Shown: positions 22,487 through 34,241, counted from the first letter of the stretch. The stretch: DNA of 64,000 bases from Bathynomus jamesi (GCA_023014485.1 JAJOZX010002707.1:496501-560500); one strand, 5' to 3'. Translations and numbers: made by a program. The notes: a model not told the origin generated them from the letters alone.

Positions 22487-23418
22487 GGGGCACGGGAATC
22501 AAGTGTTTTTTGAATAGCTAGTAATCGGCCATTAGGAATGGGAGGGGCGTGCGGTAGGTAGCATTCCATTCCTGGGTTCATAGCATTTAACTTTAACTAA
22601 CACTCACCTTTATCTTTCAGGTGCCATCATGGAGCAGTGGACGTTAGAACACCGCATGTTCGCGTATGATCATTTTGTTAGGAGTGGCGAGTCAGTGACA
22701 GCAGTTCAGCGTGCGTTTCGCCGCAGATTCAACATTCATCGAAATGACTCTGTTCCCGCTCGTGACACAATCTTACGTTGGGTTAACATCTTCGAACAGG
22801 AGGCTCAATAATGAAAACAAAACCGAAGGGGCCGCAACGCACTGTGCGTACTCCAGAGAACGTTGAAAGGGTCAGACAAGCGTTACATTGAGATGGTGAA
22901 CACCTTTTTCATCCCTGAGTTACGAAGAAGGCGTATTGCTCGTCGACATTTGTGGTTTCAGCAAGATGGGGCCACGCCACACACCGCCAGAGCGTCAATG
23001 GCTGTTCTTCGCCCCCTGTTTCCCAACCATCTCATTTCGAGATTTGGTGACATTGCATGGCCCCCTCGGTCCCCTGACTTGTCCACATGTGACTTCTTTC
23101 TATGGGGGTACCTCAAGTCACGTGTCTACGAGGACAAGCCCCGTACATTAGATGCATTGAAGGAAGCGATCCGTCAACAAATCATCCAAATCAACAGAGA
23201 CCTGCTGGGAAGAGTGGAGGCCAATTTTCGTAAACGCCTTCAACAATGCGTCGACGGCCAAGGACATCATATGCCAGATATAATTTTCGGTACATGATTA
23301 TTATGACATGAAATGCTATGTTCTTACGAATGTTGTTCTACCAATATATTTTCTTTACAAAAATAAATATCATTTTCCTGATTATTCCAAAAACACTTGG
23401 TTCCCGTGCCCCACCCTG
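22481..23418 (+). mobile_element. DD41D mariner-type element with both ends
   Basis: Ends AGGGTGGGGCACGGGAATCA and (reverse complement) AGGGTGGGGCACGGGAACCA, perfect for ~16 bp and continuing to CAAGTGTTTTT, flanked by TA. Contains a deleted transposase (22629-23297). Confidence 0.9.
22629..23297 (+). pseudogene. DD41D mariner-type transposase, internally deleted
   Basis: N-terminus MEQWTLEHRMFAYDHFVRSG (DUF4817-type DNA-binding domain) to a stop at 22809; a shifted frame carries MKTKPKGPQRTVRTPENVER. Then, after a deletion, RYIEMVNTFFIPELRRRRIA, HLWFQQDGATPHTARAS (second Asp), WPPRSPDLSTCDFFLWGYLK (third Asp), and a full C-terminus to DIIFGT-stop. 41 residues separate the second and third Asp. 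The first catalytic Asp and its block are lost. It lies between near-perfect ends, so it may be mobile only in trans. Confidence 0.85.
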
Positions 23419-24500
23419 TATATATATATATGACGTTACACCATCCCCTTTGTTAGGTAACTGAGTATGTTGATTCGTTGCACCAACAATGAAATATGAT
23501 ATATACTCCAAAAAATAAGATCTTACGACGTCCTCTCCCTCAATTCGTTGAGAGAATGAAATGTATATAAATCTCGACGAGGAAAAGGATAAAGATGAAG
23601 CGTTACCCTTTTCACAGTTTTATTTCACAAGGATAGTTCACTTTTGAGATATTAGATTTCTTTAAAAAGCAGAGTAAAATAGAAATAAAAATTTTGTCTC
23701 TACACTTGCTTAGAGAGTTTTAGTTTTTTAATGAAACCAAATGAGTTGACTGACCGCCAAAGGGGCGAGGCACGACCAACCAGCTGCCCAAAGGGTGAGG
23801 CACCGACTCCTCTTCTCCTTGTGTTTGCCATGGAGAAGCTCCCTGGTGCCATATTTACAAAAAAATTATTAAAGTTGCAAAGTTTTAGGCTAACAATGAA
23901 TTCTTTTATATGATTTATATTAGCCGAAAAGAATACATGTATTTTACAGCGCCACCGTTCGAAAGGATGAATCCCCCGTTTCGGCCACGAATGTCCATCC
24001 GCTTTAACCTCGCGATAGTTTCACGCTCTCTTGAACTCTTTCTTCAAAGTTCTTTTCAACTTTCCCTAGGAGTCTCCGTTTAAGATTATAGATTTGGCAA
24101 CTCGAGAGAGTATCGTTAGCTTTATCAAGAAAAGATATCAGATAATCTCCTGCGGCATCAAGGAAAGTTATACAAAATTAAAAATTTGAAGGATTAATAT
24201 TTTAATTTATACAAACAGAATAATATCTTTAAATTTAAAAAAAATTATTTCCTGTGGAAAATCTTTTCCCATATGCGATAATGTCTGTATTCTTATCTTT
24301 GATAATTTTCTTTTTTTATTTGGTCCTTTCAAGGCATAATTATTACGAGTTTTTATATATGTTCATTATTATATATTCATTATTATACTTGTATGTTATA
24401 TTTATGAGTTTATTATATATTCACAGTTAATGTATTTCATTAAATTCTTGTTAATTTAAGTTTTCACAGCACTTTAATTGTTAATTCTATGTTCATCACA

Positions 24501-24539
<39 letters not shown>

Positions 24540-25361
24540 AAGCGCCTGTGATTAGAAAACAAGTGTATTTGTGTCACCTTGGGTAAGAAACAGAGGTATT
24601 GGTACATCTTGCTCCTGAAGAATCATGCACCGGTACAAATAATAACTGGTATCAACTAGGTTGATATGGAATGAGTTCATGATTCTCTGTTTTGTTTAAT
24701 TCTGATGTTATGTATATAAAATTTGCGTGCACAGATGCACTCAACGTTTATAAACATAATTTTACTTCGCACGCAACTTCCTTGTTCTGGCACTCGAGAA
24801 AGATGAATGCCACATCTGTCACCTGTGATTTGAGAGGTAAACATTAAAAGCCCTTATCAGATAAAGATGAACTCTACACCTGTGCTTCGAGCTGTTGAAC
24901 ATTAAAAACTCTTATCAGAAACCTTATCTAAAGTGAATGATTGTAGATCATGACCCAAGATAGGCTTGCTTAACTCGTGATTCGGTCACGTTATGATCTA
25001 ATTGTACGAATCAGATATCTTAAATAGGAATTATCTACCCTTGAAAAGATTTGACTGGACTTTATGAGAATTAGGCAGTGGTTTAACTATAAAATACCAC
25101 CCACTTTTTGGAGTATATAAAACTGAGAACCATCTAAAATCGCTGTTGTATTTTGGATTGCATTCGATAAACTTACTTTCCTTCCGTAAATATTCCGCTG
25201 TTGAAATCTGACGAATTTCTGTGTGAGGCGTTTTTTTAAAATTAATCTGAGTTTGTATATGCAATAATAAGTGAAACAGTGATATTACCTTCGTTCGACT
25301 AATTTTGAGTTGAAAATGGTTACATAATCATTACGATTGCTTTACTGTGTCGCTTATTATA
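23419..25361. other. non-coding stretch
   Basis: No gene. 24505-24535 is a (TA)n tract. 24820-24935 holds a direct repeat of ~60 bp (cacctgtg...gaacattaaaa-ctcttatcaga). 23731-23850 is GC-richer with no recognisable product. Confidence 0.5.
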
Positions 25362-26811
25362 CAGGATGAGCCACGACGAAATGTCATAACTTCGGGAGCT
25401 TATAGCTGAGGCCATTCCCAGTCAAAAACTCCATAGGAACATTGGTCCGATTCTTAACGGTTATGTAGCTATGGATGTTTGAATGTTTAAAAATAAGAAA
25501 AGCGAACAAATAGCTGCTAAAGTTTTTATTCATGAATTTACAATAACTGTTCAAAATGACTACCCTCGGCCTCAATACACATCGCGGCTCGTCTGTGAAT
25601 CGCGCGTGTACATCGCATTAGTTCATTACGATTATCCTTTATGAGGGCTGCAGCATCCAAAATGCGACGGAGTAATGCATCTCGTGTTTCCATTTTTCTC
25701 TGGTACACCAGCTCTTTCATGCGCCCCCACAGATAAAATTCTAGAGGGGAGACCTGGGTGGCGAATTTTGTGCACCACCACGACCGATCCATCGACCAGG
25801 GAAGCGATTATCGCGATGCGTTCTCACTACACGGCTAAAATGGGGAGACGCTCCGTCTTGTTGGAAGTACATACACAATCGTGTTGCCACAGGTACATCT
25901 TCTAACAGTGGCGGCAGTTCGTCTTGAAGAAATCGTAGATAAATGTCACCTGTAAGACCACCTTCGAAGATAAACGGACCAATTAGCTGACCACACCACA
26001 CATTGACACTGAACCAATGTTGAAAATTACTTCCCACAATGGCATGAGGATTCATTTCTGACCACACATGTGAATTGCGAGTGTTGTTAACACCGTCGCG
26101 GGTAAATTGAGCCTCATCACAGAACAAGACGTTTCGATGCAATTGTCGATCGGCATTGAGCCAATTACAAAATTCCAGCCGTTGAGCACGATCCCAAGGT
26201 TGGAGGTGCTGAACGCGCTGTACGTGGTATGGATACATGCCTTCTTCGTGTAACATTCAACATACTCTCGTTTGAGGAACTCTAAGACGTGGAAATCGTT
26301 CGCGTACTAACATGAGGACTCCGCTGTATCATCTGAATAATGCTTTCTTGTTCAGCCACATCTTGTTGTACCGGACGCTCAGATAAAACAATAACGCTAG
26401 GAAATGAACCGCTTTCTCCGGAAAACGTTGCTAAACACTCGTCGATCCGGAATTCTTCGATTTGGAAAACGTCGCTGGTATTCAGCGACAGCAGCAGCAG
26501 TATTTCCATCGCAAAATCCGTAAACATACACCATATCGGCATATTCGTCATTTGAAAACGTAAAAAGCACACTGAACGCACAAAACATCAACTGCAGGCT
26601 GTGAAACACAACACTCTACTGCGTAGTTACTTCGGTTCAATAAGTAACTGCAAATTCAGTTCAAGGTCACGCATGTACATGCTTGAAATTCAAACACCCA
26701 TAGCTTTATAACCGTTAAGAATTGAACCTATGTTCATAGCGAAGTTTTTGACTCGGAATGATCTCAGCTATAAGCTCCCGAAGTTATGACATTTCGTCGT
26801 GACTGACCCTG
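25362..26811 (-). mobile_element. DD41D mariner-type element with long TIRs
   Basis: Ends share ~140 bp of inverted similarity, including CACGACGAAATGTCATAACT TCGGGAGCTTATAGCTGAG, bounded by TA at 25360-25361 and 26812-26813. The outermost bases are CAGGATGAGC on one side and CAGGGTCAGT on the other. Carries a nearly full-length but broken transposase. Confidence 0.9.
25538..26609 (-). pseudogene. DD41D mariner-type transposase, frameshifted
   Basis: N-terminus [40 protein letters not shown] (DUF4817 helix-turn-helix), a second frame with LSERPVQQDVAEQESIIQMI, then after a stop LHEEGMYPYHVQRVQHLQPW. Catalytic blocks: FCDEAQFTRDGV (first Asp), YFQQDGASPHFSRVV (second Asp). The third block reads PPRSP then LEFYLWGRMKELVYQ: the expected DLTPLD stretch is reduced by about 10 nt, removing the Asp-containing segment and shifting the frame (25750 area). 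At least three frame breaks in all. Confidence 0.85.
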
Positions 26812-27024
26812 TAATTGAAATTCTACAAATTAGCTTCATTTGTTAACTCCTTCATTTAAATTTTCGTGTAAATGATCACAAAACCTTGAATGGATTTAGT
26901 TGTAATTTTATTTGTGAAACATTACAAAATAAAAAAAGGGGAATTATTAAAGGAAGAACGTTTTGGGGTATTTTTATTTTACATCTTTTACGAGGGTATA
27001 AACGAAGATCGTAAAAGTAATATA

Positions 27025-28240
27025 CAGGGTGTACATAAAGTCAGGATCTATTTTTGTGAAGCACTTGGAAATTATTTGGAATTTTATCATAAAATGATAA
27101 AGTGGTAACATTTATTAAATAATTAAGAGTAGGATTCGACGTGACGCCCATCAGTATCCCTGCACAGCTCAAATCGTTCCGCAGCATTTCTAAACACATT
27201 CTGGAGCATTTGCGGGGTTATGTTATCTGCAGCAGTTCGTATACGTGTACGTAAGTTTTCAAGACTCGTAATCTTCGTCTGATAGACGTGCGATTTGATA
27301 AAGCCCCATGCAAAGAAATCTAAAGAGGTTAAATCTGGTGATCTCGCTGGCCAAGGTCTGTTGCTTCCGCGTCCGATCCAGCGATTTGGAAAACGTCCAT
27401 TTAGATAATCCTGAACAATTTTGGCATAGTGACAAGGAGCACCATCATGTTGATAGACGACGGTACTAACAATCCTATCCCCAATCAGCTGAGGTTCAAG
27501 GAATTGCTGCAACATGTCCAGATAAATAAGCCCCGTAACTGTAGCTTCAGCAAAGAAAAAAGGACCATAAACCTTAGATTTTGTTAAACCCATCCAGACA
27601 TTAACTTTAGGTGAGTCTCTTTCCCAATTTTGGACGAAATCATTCGGTCTTTCATCTGCCCAAATTCGACAGTTATGGCGATTTACTTTTCCACACGTAT
27701 GGAAAGTGGCTTCATCAATAAAGATAATGTTGTCCATTAAATTATCACTCCAGATTTGTTCTACGAGATCAGCACACACAGCACTTCGTCGAGGGAAATC
27801 TTCCTCATGTAAATCATGTAAAACCTGCAAATGATAACTTTTTTTCTGCAAATTAACTTTCAGAATTTTGTGCACAGATGACGTCGGGAGGCCGAGTCTG
27901 TGTGATGCAGCACGAACGGACGTACGTGGCTCTTCAGTGATAATTCCGCGTACTGCATTCACGGTAAGATCTGACATACACGGTCGTCCTGATCTTGCTT
28001 CATCATTTACAGATCCCGTTCGTTTAAATTTGTTCACCAATTTTCGTATTGTCTTGTCTATTGGCCCCGGCTTATGAAATCTGCTAAACTTCTCTCTGAT
28101 GTCATTGTATTTCTTTCAATCGATTCGCCAAATTACTATTGCCACACGCTCTTCTGTATTCATTCTAAGGGCTTCTGAAAAGAAAAATAGAAAAAAATAA
28201 TTATTTCACAAAAATAGATCCTGACTTTATGTACACCCTG
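27025..28240 (-). mobile_element. near-intact DD41D mariner-type element
   Basis: TIRs CAGGGTGTACATAAAGTCAG and the matching inverted end are perfect through GATC and continue to TATTTTTGTGAA. TA lies on both sides (27023-27024, 28241-28242). Length 1,216 bp, typical of a complete mariner. It encodes a full-length transposase with one in-frame stop. Confidence 0.95.
27123..28163 (-). pseudogene. DD41D mariner transposase with one nonsense codon
   Basis: From the ATG at 28163 the frame runs 346 codons to a TAA, broken only by TGA at codon 16 (28116-28118), after RID and before KKYNDIREKF. Paralogous copies at 37.4 and 55.1 kb read RI(Q/K)G(K/M)KCxExREKF in this region. Domains: N-terminal helix-turn-helix to ~110 (RSGRP linker at ~60), FIDEATFHTCGKVNRH (first Asp), VYQHDGAPCHYAKIV (second Asp), WPARSPDLTSLDFFAWGFIK (third Asp); the second and third Asp are separated by 41 residues. 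C-terminus DTDGRHVESYS. It is the best-preserved protein in the window, suggesting recent arrival. Confidence 0.9.
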
Positions 28241-28242
28241 TA

Positions 28243-28670
28243 TTGAACGACAAGTTTGAACACATGTGAATAATAAGAAGCGGTTTAAAAGCCAGAAAAC
28301 TACCGCCAGACTTGTTTCGTTGCGCATCGCAGGTTTACCACCAAAAATAGTCTCCGGGGTACCTGGACCCCAATAGCGCGGAGACACTGGGACTGTCTGA
28401 AGTATAAACTGATGAAAATAGAATAAATATTGAATACGGGTTTGGATATACTTTGAACGATAACAACACAGAGCATGGTGCTTTTAGTGGGGGCGAACTA
28501 TGTACGGACTATGGAAGCCTCGTCAATGCGTTGATCCCCTACTTACTTGGCATTGCTGCCGCGAGTTGCTTATATACCGTACCCTGAAATGGGCGTACGG
28601 GCGAAACGATATTCTGTGTAATCTGTGCAAAATATGAAACTTCTCATCCTACTGCCTTATGTATTGATTA

Positions 28671-28675
<5 letters not shown>
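28243..28675. other. non-coding, possible decayed hammerhead-like hairpin
   Basis: No gene. 28583-28612 reads CCCTGAAATGGGCGTACGGG CGAAACG, which keeps the spacing of the hammerhead-type hairpins but lost stem pairing. Confidence 0.35.
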
Positions 28676-28718
<43 letters not shown>

Positions 28719-28747
28719 AAAGAGAGAGAAAGAGAGAGAGAGAGAGA
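28676..28747. repeat. (TA)n(TG)n(GA)n microsatellite
   Basis: Three adjacent dinucleotide blocks. Confidence 0.9.
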
Positions 28748-28866
28748 TTTTAAATGCAATTCTGTATTGAACAGGTGTTTGCATCACCTGTGAATTTAAA
28801 AGTGGTAACTTTTTCACTTATTATTTGCTCGATAGGCATAATAAAAATACATACATACATACACAG

Positions 28867-28869
<3 letters not shown>

Positions 28870-28927
<58 letters not shown>

Positions 28928-28948
28928 TATATAGTAAAAATATTATTA

Positions 28949-29022
<74 letters not shown>
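28870..29022. repeat. long (TA)n arrays
   Basis: Two TA arrays split by an AT-rich island (28933-28953). They lie directly at the 5' truncation point of a LINE-A 3' end. Confidence 0.95.
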
Positions 29023-29023
<1 letters not shown>

Positions 29024-29028
<5 letters not shown>

Positions 29029-29325
29029 AGTTCCCGGAGGTAACAAGACGTGCTCAACACAGTCTAATGCAACGAATTAAAAAATCAACCAACCCGATCA
29101 TCCAAGCTATCCATGAGTCCTGCCATTTATCCTCTAAGCTATGGACTTCTTGGTACGAAAACGTCTGTCTGTAGCTCCACTTAACTTCGACATTACAGTA
29201 TTGTTTCTAATCAATTGTGTATATATTTCTATCCTTAGTATATGAACTGTCATTGTATTAATAATATTTGTCATATGGACTATAGTCTGCCAATAAACTT
29301 TTTCGTTTTCATTTTCATTTTCATA
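29024..29325 (+). mobile_element. LINE-A 3' end, second copy
   Basis: Encodes EVTRRAQHS...[10 protein letters not shown], then HESCHLSSKLWTSWYENVCL-stop, followed by the same 3' UTR as 3141-3294 / 4308 (GCTCCACTTAACTTCGACAT, CTATCCTTAGTATATGAACT, CATATGGACTATAGTC), AATAAAC, and a TTTTCA hexamer tail. 5'-truncated at ~29024. Confidence 0.9.
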
Positions 29326-29444
29326 TATATAATCATGCCCCTTTCACAGTCAGTGACATGTTTTGCAAGTGCTGTTTTACTTATTGTGTAAGAAAAGGAA
29401 AAATCAGTATAAGCATATTCTTTCCAGCTTTACAACAGTTGATC

Positions 29445-29590
29445 GACTTGACATTCTATCGACAAATTATTATTAGGTTAGATTAAGTTACGTTAGACTA
29501 GGTTAACATTGGTTAAATTGCGCTAGGTTAGGTTAGGTTAAGTTAGTTTTCTAGTCTTGCCGAGGAAATGGGTATAGGTTCATTCTATCT
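29445..29590 (+). repeat. degenerate TTAGG-like repeat, copy 1
   Basis: Begins GATCGACTTGACATTCTATC GAC, then a run of GGTTAG-like units (ctaggttaggttaggtt at 29513-29529), and ends TTAGTTTTC...GAGGAAATGGGTATA. Same order at 53962-54115 and inverted at 51400-51545. Confidence 0.75.
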
Positions 29591-30279
29591 ATACCAGTGT
29601 GTGTAACTGTGTATACAGTATCAGTGAATACGAGCAAATAAATTATTAAGTGAAGGCTGGTGTCATACAGCGCGCACAGAGGAAAATAACATAAACCGAA
29701 AATAATTCAAACGAAATAGCGGTTTTGTGATGTTCTACCATACTTACGAGAAAGAAATAGGTAAAAGGTCATAAAATCGAGAAGGATCAGATTCCGCAGA
29801 CGAAATTAGAAAAGCAGAAATGAAAAAGAAGAAAGAAAAAGAAAAAAAGTTATGGCGAAAATACGAAAAAAATGCATAAATTGATCTAAATCCAGAAAGT
29901 TGAATAGAAATAAACTATGTTTAATGGAATGCGCCGCATACCAGCTCTGCAATTGCGAAAATGAAGCGGAAAAGACGACTGGCTTAAAAAAGCATCGTAT
30001 GCAATACATTTAAGCATTACGAATGCATAAACTTAGTAAAAAAAAGGTTAAAAAAATTATGAATAAAACATATAACAACATAATTAACTTCTATGGTTTC
30101 GTGTGCGTCAATTGCACGGAAACCCACAGAAATATAGTACAACCGGGGATGGAGAATGCTGAAGTAAAACAATGGCAACAAGTTCATCGACGGAAAAACG
30201 GAAAATGACAGAGAACGCCGACGTAAATGAAAATGGGATTCAGAACACCTTGAGGAACGCACTACAGTAGAGAGTTACA
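29591..30279. other. no gene seen
   Basis: AT-rich, no supported feature. Confidence 0.5.
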
Positions 30280-31100
30280 AGGAAAGGAAGTACCTCAAAA
30301 GGCCATGCGGCCCATACCGAGGAGGTACCAATGGCAACGGGTGCCAGGGAAAATTTTCTACACCCTCAAATAGTGTGCAAGATTTGGTCTAACCTTTTCT
30401 TGAAGTGATCCACAGAGGAACTGTTCACAACTTCTGAAGGTAACCTGTTCCACGTGTCACAGATCTTATAGGTAAAGTAATTCCCACACACTAGTCCTAA
30501 ACCGTTTCAAATCCAACTTCCAACCATTGGCCTTCGTCCTCCTATACGCTACTTTCCTATTTCGGATAGCCGAAGCGATGTCACGACTGAACCACTTAGG
30601 CTGCGTTGAAGTAGGGGTGACCGGTTTTGAAGGTATGGTAGCAGACTGCAGCACCATAAACTCGTCCTGGAATGCACTCCACACTCCCTCAACATCGCCG
30701 CCGACCTCTAACCCCATCTCACCTACGCTATCCCAGAGGCTAACAAAGTCCGCCCGCCGTAGATCGACTCCCGCTCAACGATTCGTCAACGGTGAGGCCA
30801 GTGACGAGGTTGTCTTCGGTCGTGAATACTAAGTCTAGAACGCTTTCGCCTCGTGTAGGCTCATTGACCCACTGAGTGAGGAAGTTCTAATCAGCAAAGT
30901 CAACTCGCCTCCTCCCTTCAGCATCAGCAGTCCTGTCTTCCCACTTTATGCCGCGACAGTTGAAGTCTCCTAAAACTACACACACCCTATCCCCTAGCAG
31001 GCTACGGAGTTCGGTGTATAGGATTGTATCCTCCTCGAGGAGGAGATGCGGAGGTCTGTACACCAAGATTAACCTATAATTCGTCTCTTCCACGTTCAGA
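30280..31100 (-). pseudogene. LINE-D, internally deleted (endonuclease-linker joined to 3' end)
   Basis: Minus strand: endonuclease piece YRLILVYRPPHLLLEEDTIL ... VCVVLGDFNCRGIKWEDRTA, then TQWVNEPTRGESVLDLVFTT (after a frame change), then EGVWSAFQDEFMVLQSA, KPVTPTSTQPKWFSRDIASA IRNRKVAYRRTKA. At ~30545 it passes in frame into NGWKLDLKRFRTSVWELLY, which is the post-RT tail (compare 31500-31560), followed by CDTWNRLPSEVVNSSSVDHF KKRLDQIL. The whole RT is absent, so the deletion joins linker to C-terminus without breaking the frame. Confidence 0.8.
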
Positions 31101-31279
31101 TCGACGCCAAGCAGATAGAGAGAGAGTTACAAGGAGTTACAAGGACAAGAGGAAGCCTCAATGACCTTCCGGTCCACTCTGGGAGGTTCCTGTTATTAAA
31201 CAAGTTTATTTTTCTTTCAACTATCCTAGCAGTAGTAGAAAACTGGATAGAAAAGTAGAAGGCGAGAGAGGGAGAGCGT

Positions 31280-31700
31280 TACAAGGAGTTACAAGGAAAA
31301 TAAGTACCTCAAAAGGCCTTGCGGCCCATACCGAGGAGGTACCAATGGCAATGGGTGCCATGGAAAATTTTCTACACCCTCAAATAGTGTGCAAGATTTG
31401 GTCTAACCTTTTCTTGAACTGATCCACTGAGGAACTGTTCACAACTTCTGAAGGTAACTTGTTCCACGTGTCACAGATCTTATAGGTAAAGTAATTTTCA
31501 CACACACTAGTCCTAAACCGTTTCAAATCCAACTTTCAACCATTGTTGCGAGTTGGGTTATCATTTCAACTAAACATGCTTCTAAAATCGACATCGTTGA
31601 ACCCGCGTAAGAGCTTGAAAACCTCGATGAGTTGACCGCGCAGCCTCCGAGTTTCCAGCGAAAACAAGTTCAGGGCGCGTAAGCGTCGATTGTAGCCCAT
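31280..31700 (-). pseudogene. LINE-D C-terminal end, second copy
   Basis: Minus strand: YNRRLRALNLFSLETRRLRG QLIEVFKLLRGFNDVDFRSM FS, stop, then NPTRNNG-KLDLKRFRTSVC, YKICDTWNKLPSEVVNSSSV and a 3' UTR (CATTGGTACCTCCTCGGTAT GGGCCGCAAGG) nearly identical to 30280-30480. Its GTTACAAGGA tail units lie at 31110-31150 and 31278-31300. Confidence 0.8.
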
Positions 31701-31989
31701 GAGAGATACAGAATAAACCTTAGACAAAGAAATATTCCCTGCACAAGATAGCAACATCAGGAATAAAGACGAAAACACACCAAAGATTAAAAACAGCAAA
31801 ACACTGAGTAGAGAAGAAGTGGTGCTATAACAAAGGAAAGAAATCGAATCTCTCACGACTTATAAACAATCTTGAAGATGCACCATATGAGAATATTACA
31901 AAATAGGATCGTGTCAATATGGCTTCGGATGCATGTATAATCAAAAAATGTTTCGAAATACAAAATAAGCTACAAAATAAAAGATACAA

Positions 31990-32110
31990 GACGAACGAAT
32001 AGTTTTTTCATGCAGAAAGGAAAGGGCCAAGGGCGAACGCCAGCAAAAGCGACCCCTCCAGAAAAGACGGAGAGAGCCAAAAACAAGGTATCCAAGGCTC
32101 AATGATGCCT
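31990..32110 (-). mobile_element. LINE-C 3' tail fragment
   Basis: Minus strand carries the LINE-C 3' UTR (CTTGG...TTTTTGGCTCTCTCC, GTCGCTTTTGCTGGCGTTCG), a decayed relative of 20000-20110 and 32715-32830. Confidence 0.65.
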
Positions 32111-32384
32111 TTTTGTTTTTAATATAAATTTAGAAAAGGTTGTCTAGTGAAAAAATAATGGGAATTATCTGGAGGACCTTCAGTAGCTGAAAAACAAACA
32201 TTATGCTAATACTATGCATGAGTTTAGTCCTGCCCATAATTGAGTATTGCTCAATACACACAAGCAAATTCAGATTTATATCATAAAAAAGGCTTTTATG
32301 TCTAAGACAGAGGAAACGAGAGATGAAGACTATTGGTCTCGACTATAAACTCTGAAACTCTACTCCCTGGAAAGGAGACGTCAG

Positions 32385-32438
<54 letters not shown>

Positions 32439-32441
<3 letters not shown>

Positions 32442-33513
32442 GTGGCACTCGCTTTATGCGACTTCTCTCAACGCATTTTCGCTATTATGCGACCTGGCCG
32501 CGTTGGATGTGCGAAGCTTGTGCGGCGAATGTAGGCGCGCTCGGACTCCGCTATGCAGTTGGTGCGGGTGGAGCGGTGACGCAGCCCGCACGCTCCCTCA
32601 CTCAGTGTCGCATTATCCATTGTTGTGTGCGACTTACGCTACTCGCTCTCATCTTGTAGTGTGTGGATTTGCTATTACTGTTAACTTTAATGCAATGCGT
32701 ATTCAGGTAAATACCTTTTTCTATGCAGGAAGGAGGGGCCAAGGGCGAATGCCCGCAAAAGCGCCTCCCTAATAGGAGAAGAGAGCCAAAATGAAGGTCC
32801 AGGGATTTGGAGATGCCTAGACACTCTGCGTTTGAAAGATTGGAGGTCATAGACAGGGGGAAAGGTGGATTGAAGAAGATTGTTCCAAATTTGACCGGTT
32901 GAGTAGATGAAAGATTGAAAATACTGATTAACTCTTGAGTTAGAGAGTTGGACAGAATAAGAATAAGAAAGTGTCGAAAGTCTGGTGCTGCGTGCTCAGC
33001 GTGCTCAGAGTTCAGAAAAGCAGTATCCGTTATAATAACGACAGTAAAGAGAGAGTGAGGGAACATTGCGGCGAAGATAGAGGGATTGGAGACAGTCAGT
33101 AAGAGGCAGGGAATTGATGAGACGAAAAACCTTTGATTCTACTCGGTCAGGTAGAGTTGTGTGGGTTGAGCCATCCCAGACATGAGAAGCATATTCCATA
33201 CAGGGGCGGACAAGACTCCTGTACAGAACTGAGCGGGGGTGAAGAAACTGCGAAGGCGGTACAGCACACCTAATCTCCTTGAAGCTGTTATTATTTCTTT
33301 TAATATTTTTTATATAATGTCAGGTGATTGTTTTATTTTATTTGGTGATTTTTCATTGGAGTTGTTATGAAAGAGTTTTAGAAAGGTTTTTTGGGGGATC
33401 AGGAGGGGTCCTGGAACGCATCCCTATTAAATACATGTAATAAATGACTCTCTTTATGCCAACCTTTTTTGGAACTCAACTCCCCTCCCCCGGCATAAAG
33501 CGAGGGTGACCTG
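32439..33513. mobile_element. pogo/Tigger-like element inside LINE-E
   Basis: Left end CACGTGGCACTCGCTTTATG, right end (reverse complement) CAGGTCACCCTCGCTTTATG, flanked by TA. The left interior is GC-rich (CGCATTTTCGC, GCGGCGAATG...). No transposase; a LINE-C fragment is nested at 32715-33270. Confidence 0.75.
32715..33270 (-). pseudogene. LINE-C C-terminal third, nested in the pogo-like element
   Basis: Minus strand: SRRLGVLYRLRSFFTPAQF, MEYASHVWDGSTHTTLPDRV ESKVFRLINSLPLTDCLQSL, YLRRNVPSLSLYCRYYNGY, then frameshifted APDFRHFLILILSNSLTQEL. 3' UTR as at 20000-20110. Typical post-RT region of a jockey/BS-type LINE (conserved G-S-T-H, RR-NV-SL-L-YRY). Confidence 0.8.
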
Positions 33514-33866
33514 TATATGGAAAATACTTAAGGAATGTGTCTCCAACTTTAGAATTGAATAGAAACACACTGAACAGGTGACCATGAGAATGAGAATGGA
33601 AAATATCTTCAGAATACGTGGCCCAAAAGTCTTTAACGTGCTGCCGAAAGAACTGAGGAACCTCCAGCACACCAACCCGAATAACTTTAAGAACCACCTG
33701 GCTAGGTTTTTGTGGTCTTTGACTAGCCATGCGTAGCTGGCTGCGAGTGCAAGAGGAGATTCGAAACCAACTTCCTCTTCCACTAAATGAGGTGGGGTGC
33801 TGTAGAGTGGTCTACCGCAGGTCAATCCTAAACCGTCGTTTGAAGATATCAAGTAAGACTCAAATT

Positions 33867-33902
33867 ATGTGTGTGTGTGTGTGTGTGTGCGTGCGCGCGC
33901 GC
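33867..33902. repeat. (TG)n(CG)n microsatellite
   Basis: Alternating purine-pyrimidine run. Confidence 0.9.
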
Positions 33903-34198
33903 AGAGGCAATTGGACAAAATTGAGTAGAATATGTAATAATTCACAAGTGTAGTGGAGTTTTTTATTGTGTGAGACATATTTGGTACCTCAGAAGTTAGA
34001 ACATTAAAAAATTTATATAAAAAAATCAAGAAAATTTTTTATTGACAAAAAAATATTTGTTAGTCCTGATTAGGTTAGGTTACGCTAGATTAGTTTAAGT
34101 AAGGATTGGAGAGATTAGGTTAAATCAAGTTTGGTTAATTAGTTTTTTTAGATATATAAATTTTAAAAAGTCGTTACCTTGCTCATGCATAGATGCGC

Positions 34199-34241
<43 letters not shown>

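Larger units (their letters stand above)
32137..33870 (+). mobile_element. LINE-E 3' end, copy 2, interrupted
   Basis: 32137-32387 aligns codon by codon with 45810-46060 of the long LINE-E copy (KIMGII...; ETRDEDYWSRL; TLKLYSLERR). A pogo-like element occupies 32439-33513. The LINE resumes at 33516 with YIWKILKECVSNFRIE and RGPKVFNVLPKELRNLQHTN, ending with CTACCGCAGGTCAATCCTAA ACCGT, as in the long copy. Numerous stops. Confidence 0.8.

Noticed and set aside
28750..29060. Long Ile-Tyr reading frames here and at 14.8, 15.3, 43.2, 54.7, 57.6 and 60.7 kb
   Set aside because: They are translations of (TA)n, (CA)n or (GA)n microsatellites and have no non-repeat coding content.
29513..29535. Interstitial telomere or chromosome end
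   Set aside because: Only about three adjacent TTAGG-like units and the same flanks at other loci; better explained as a dispersed repeat.
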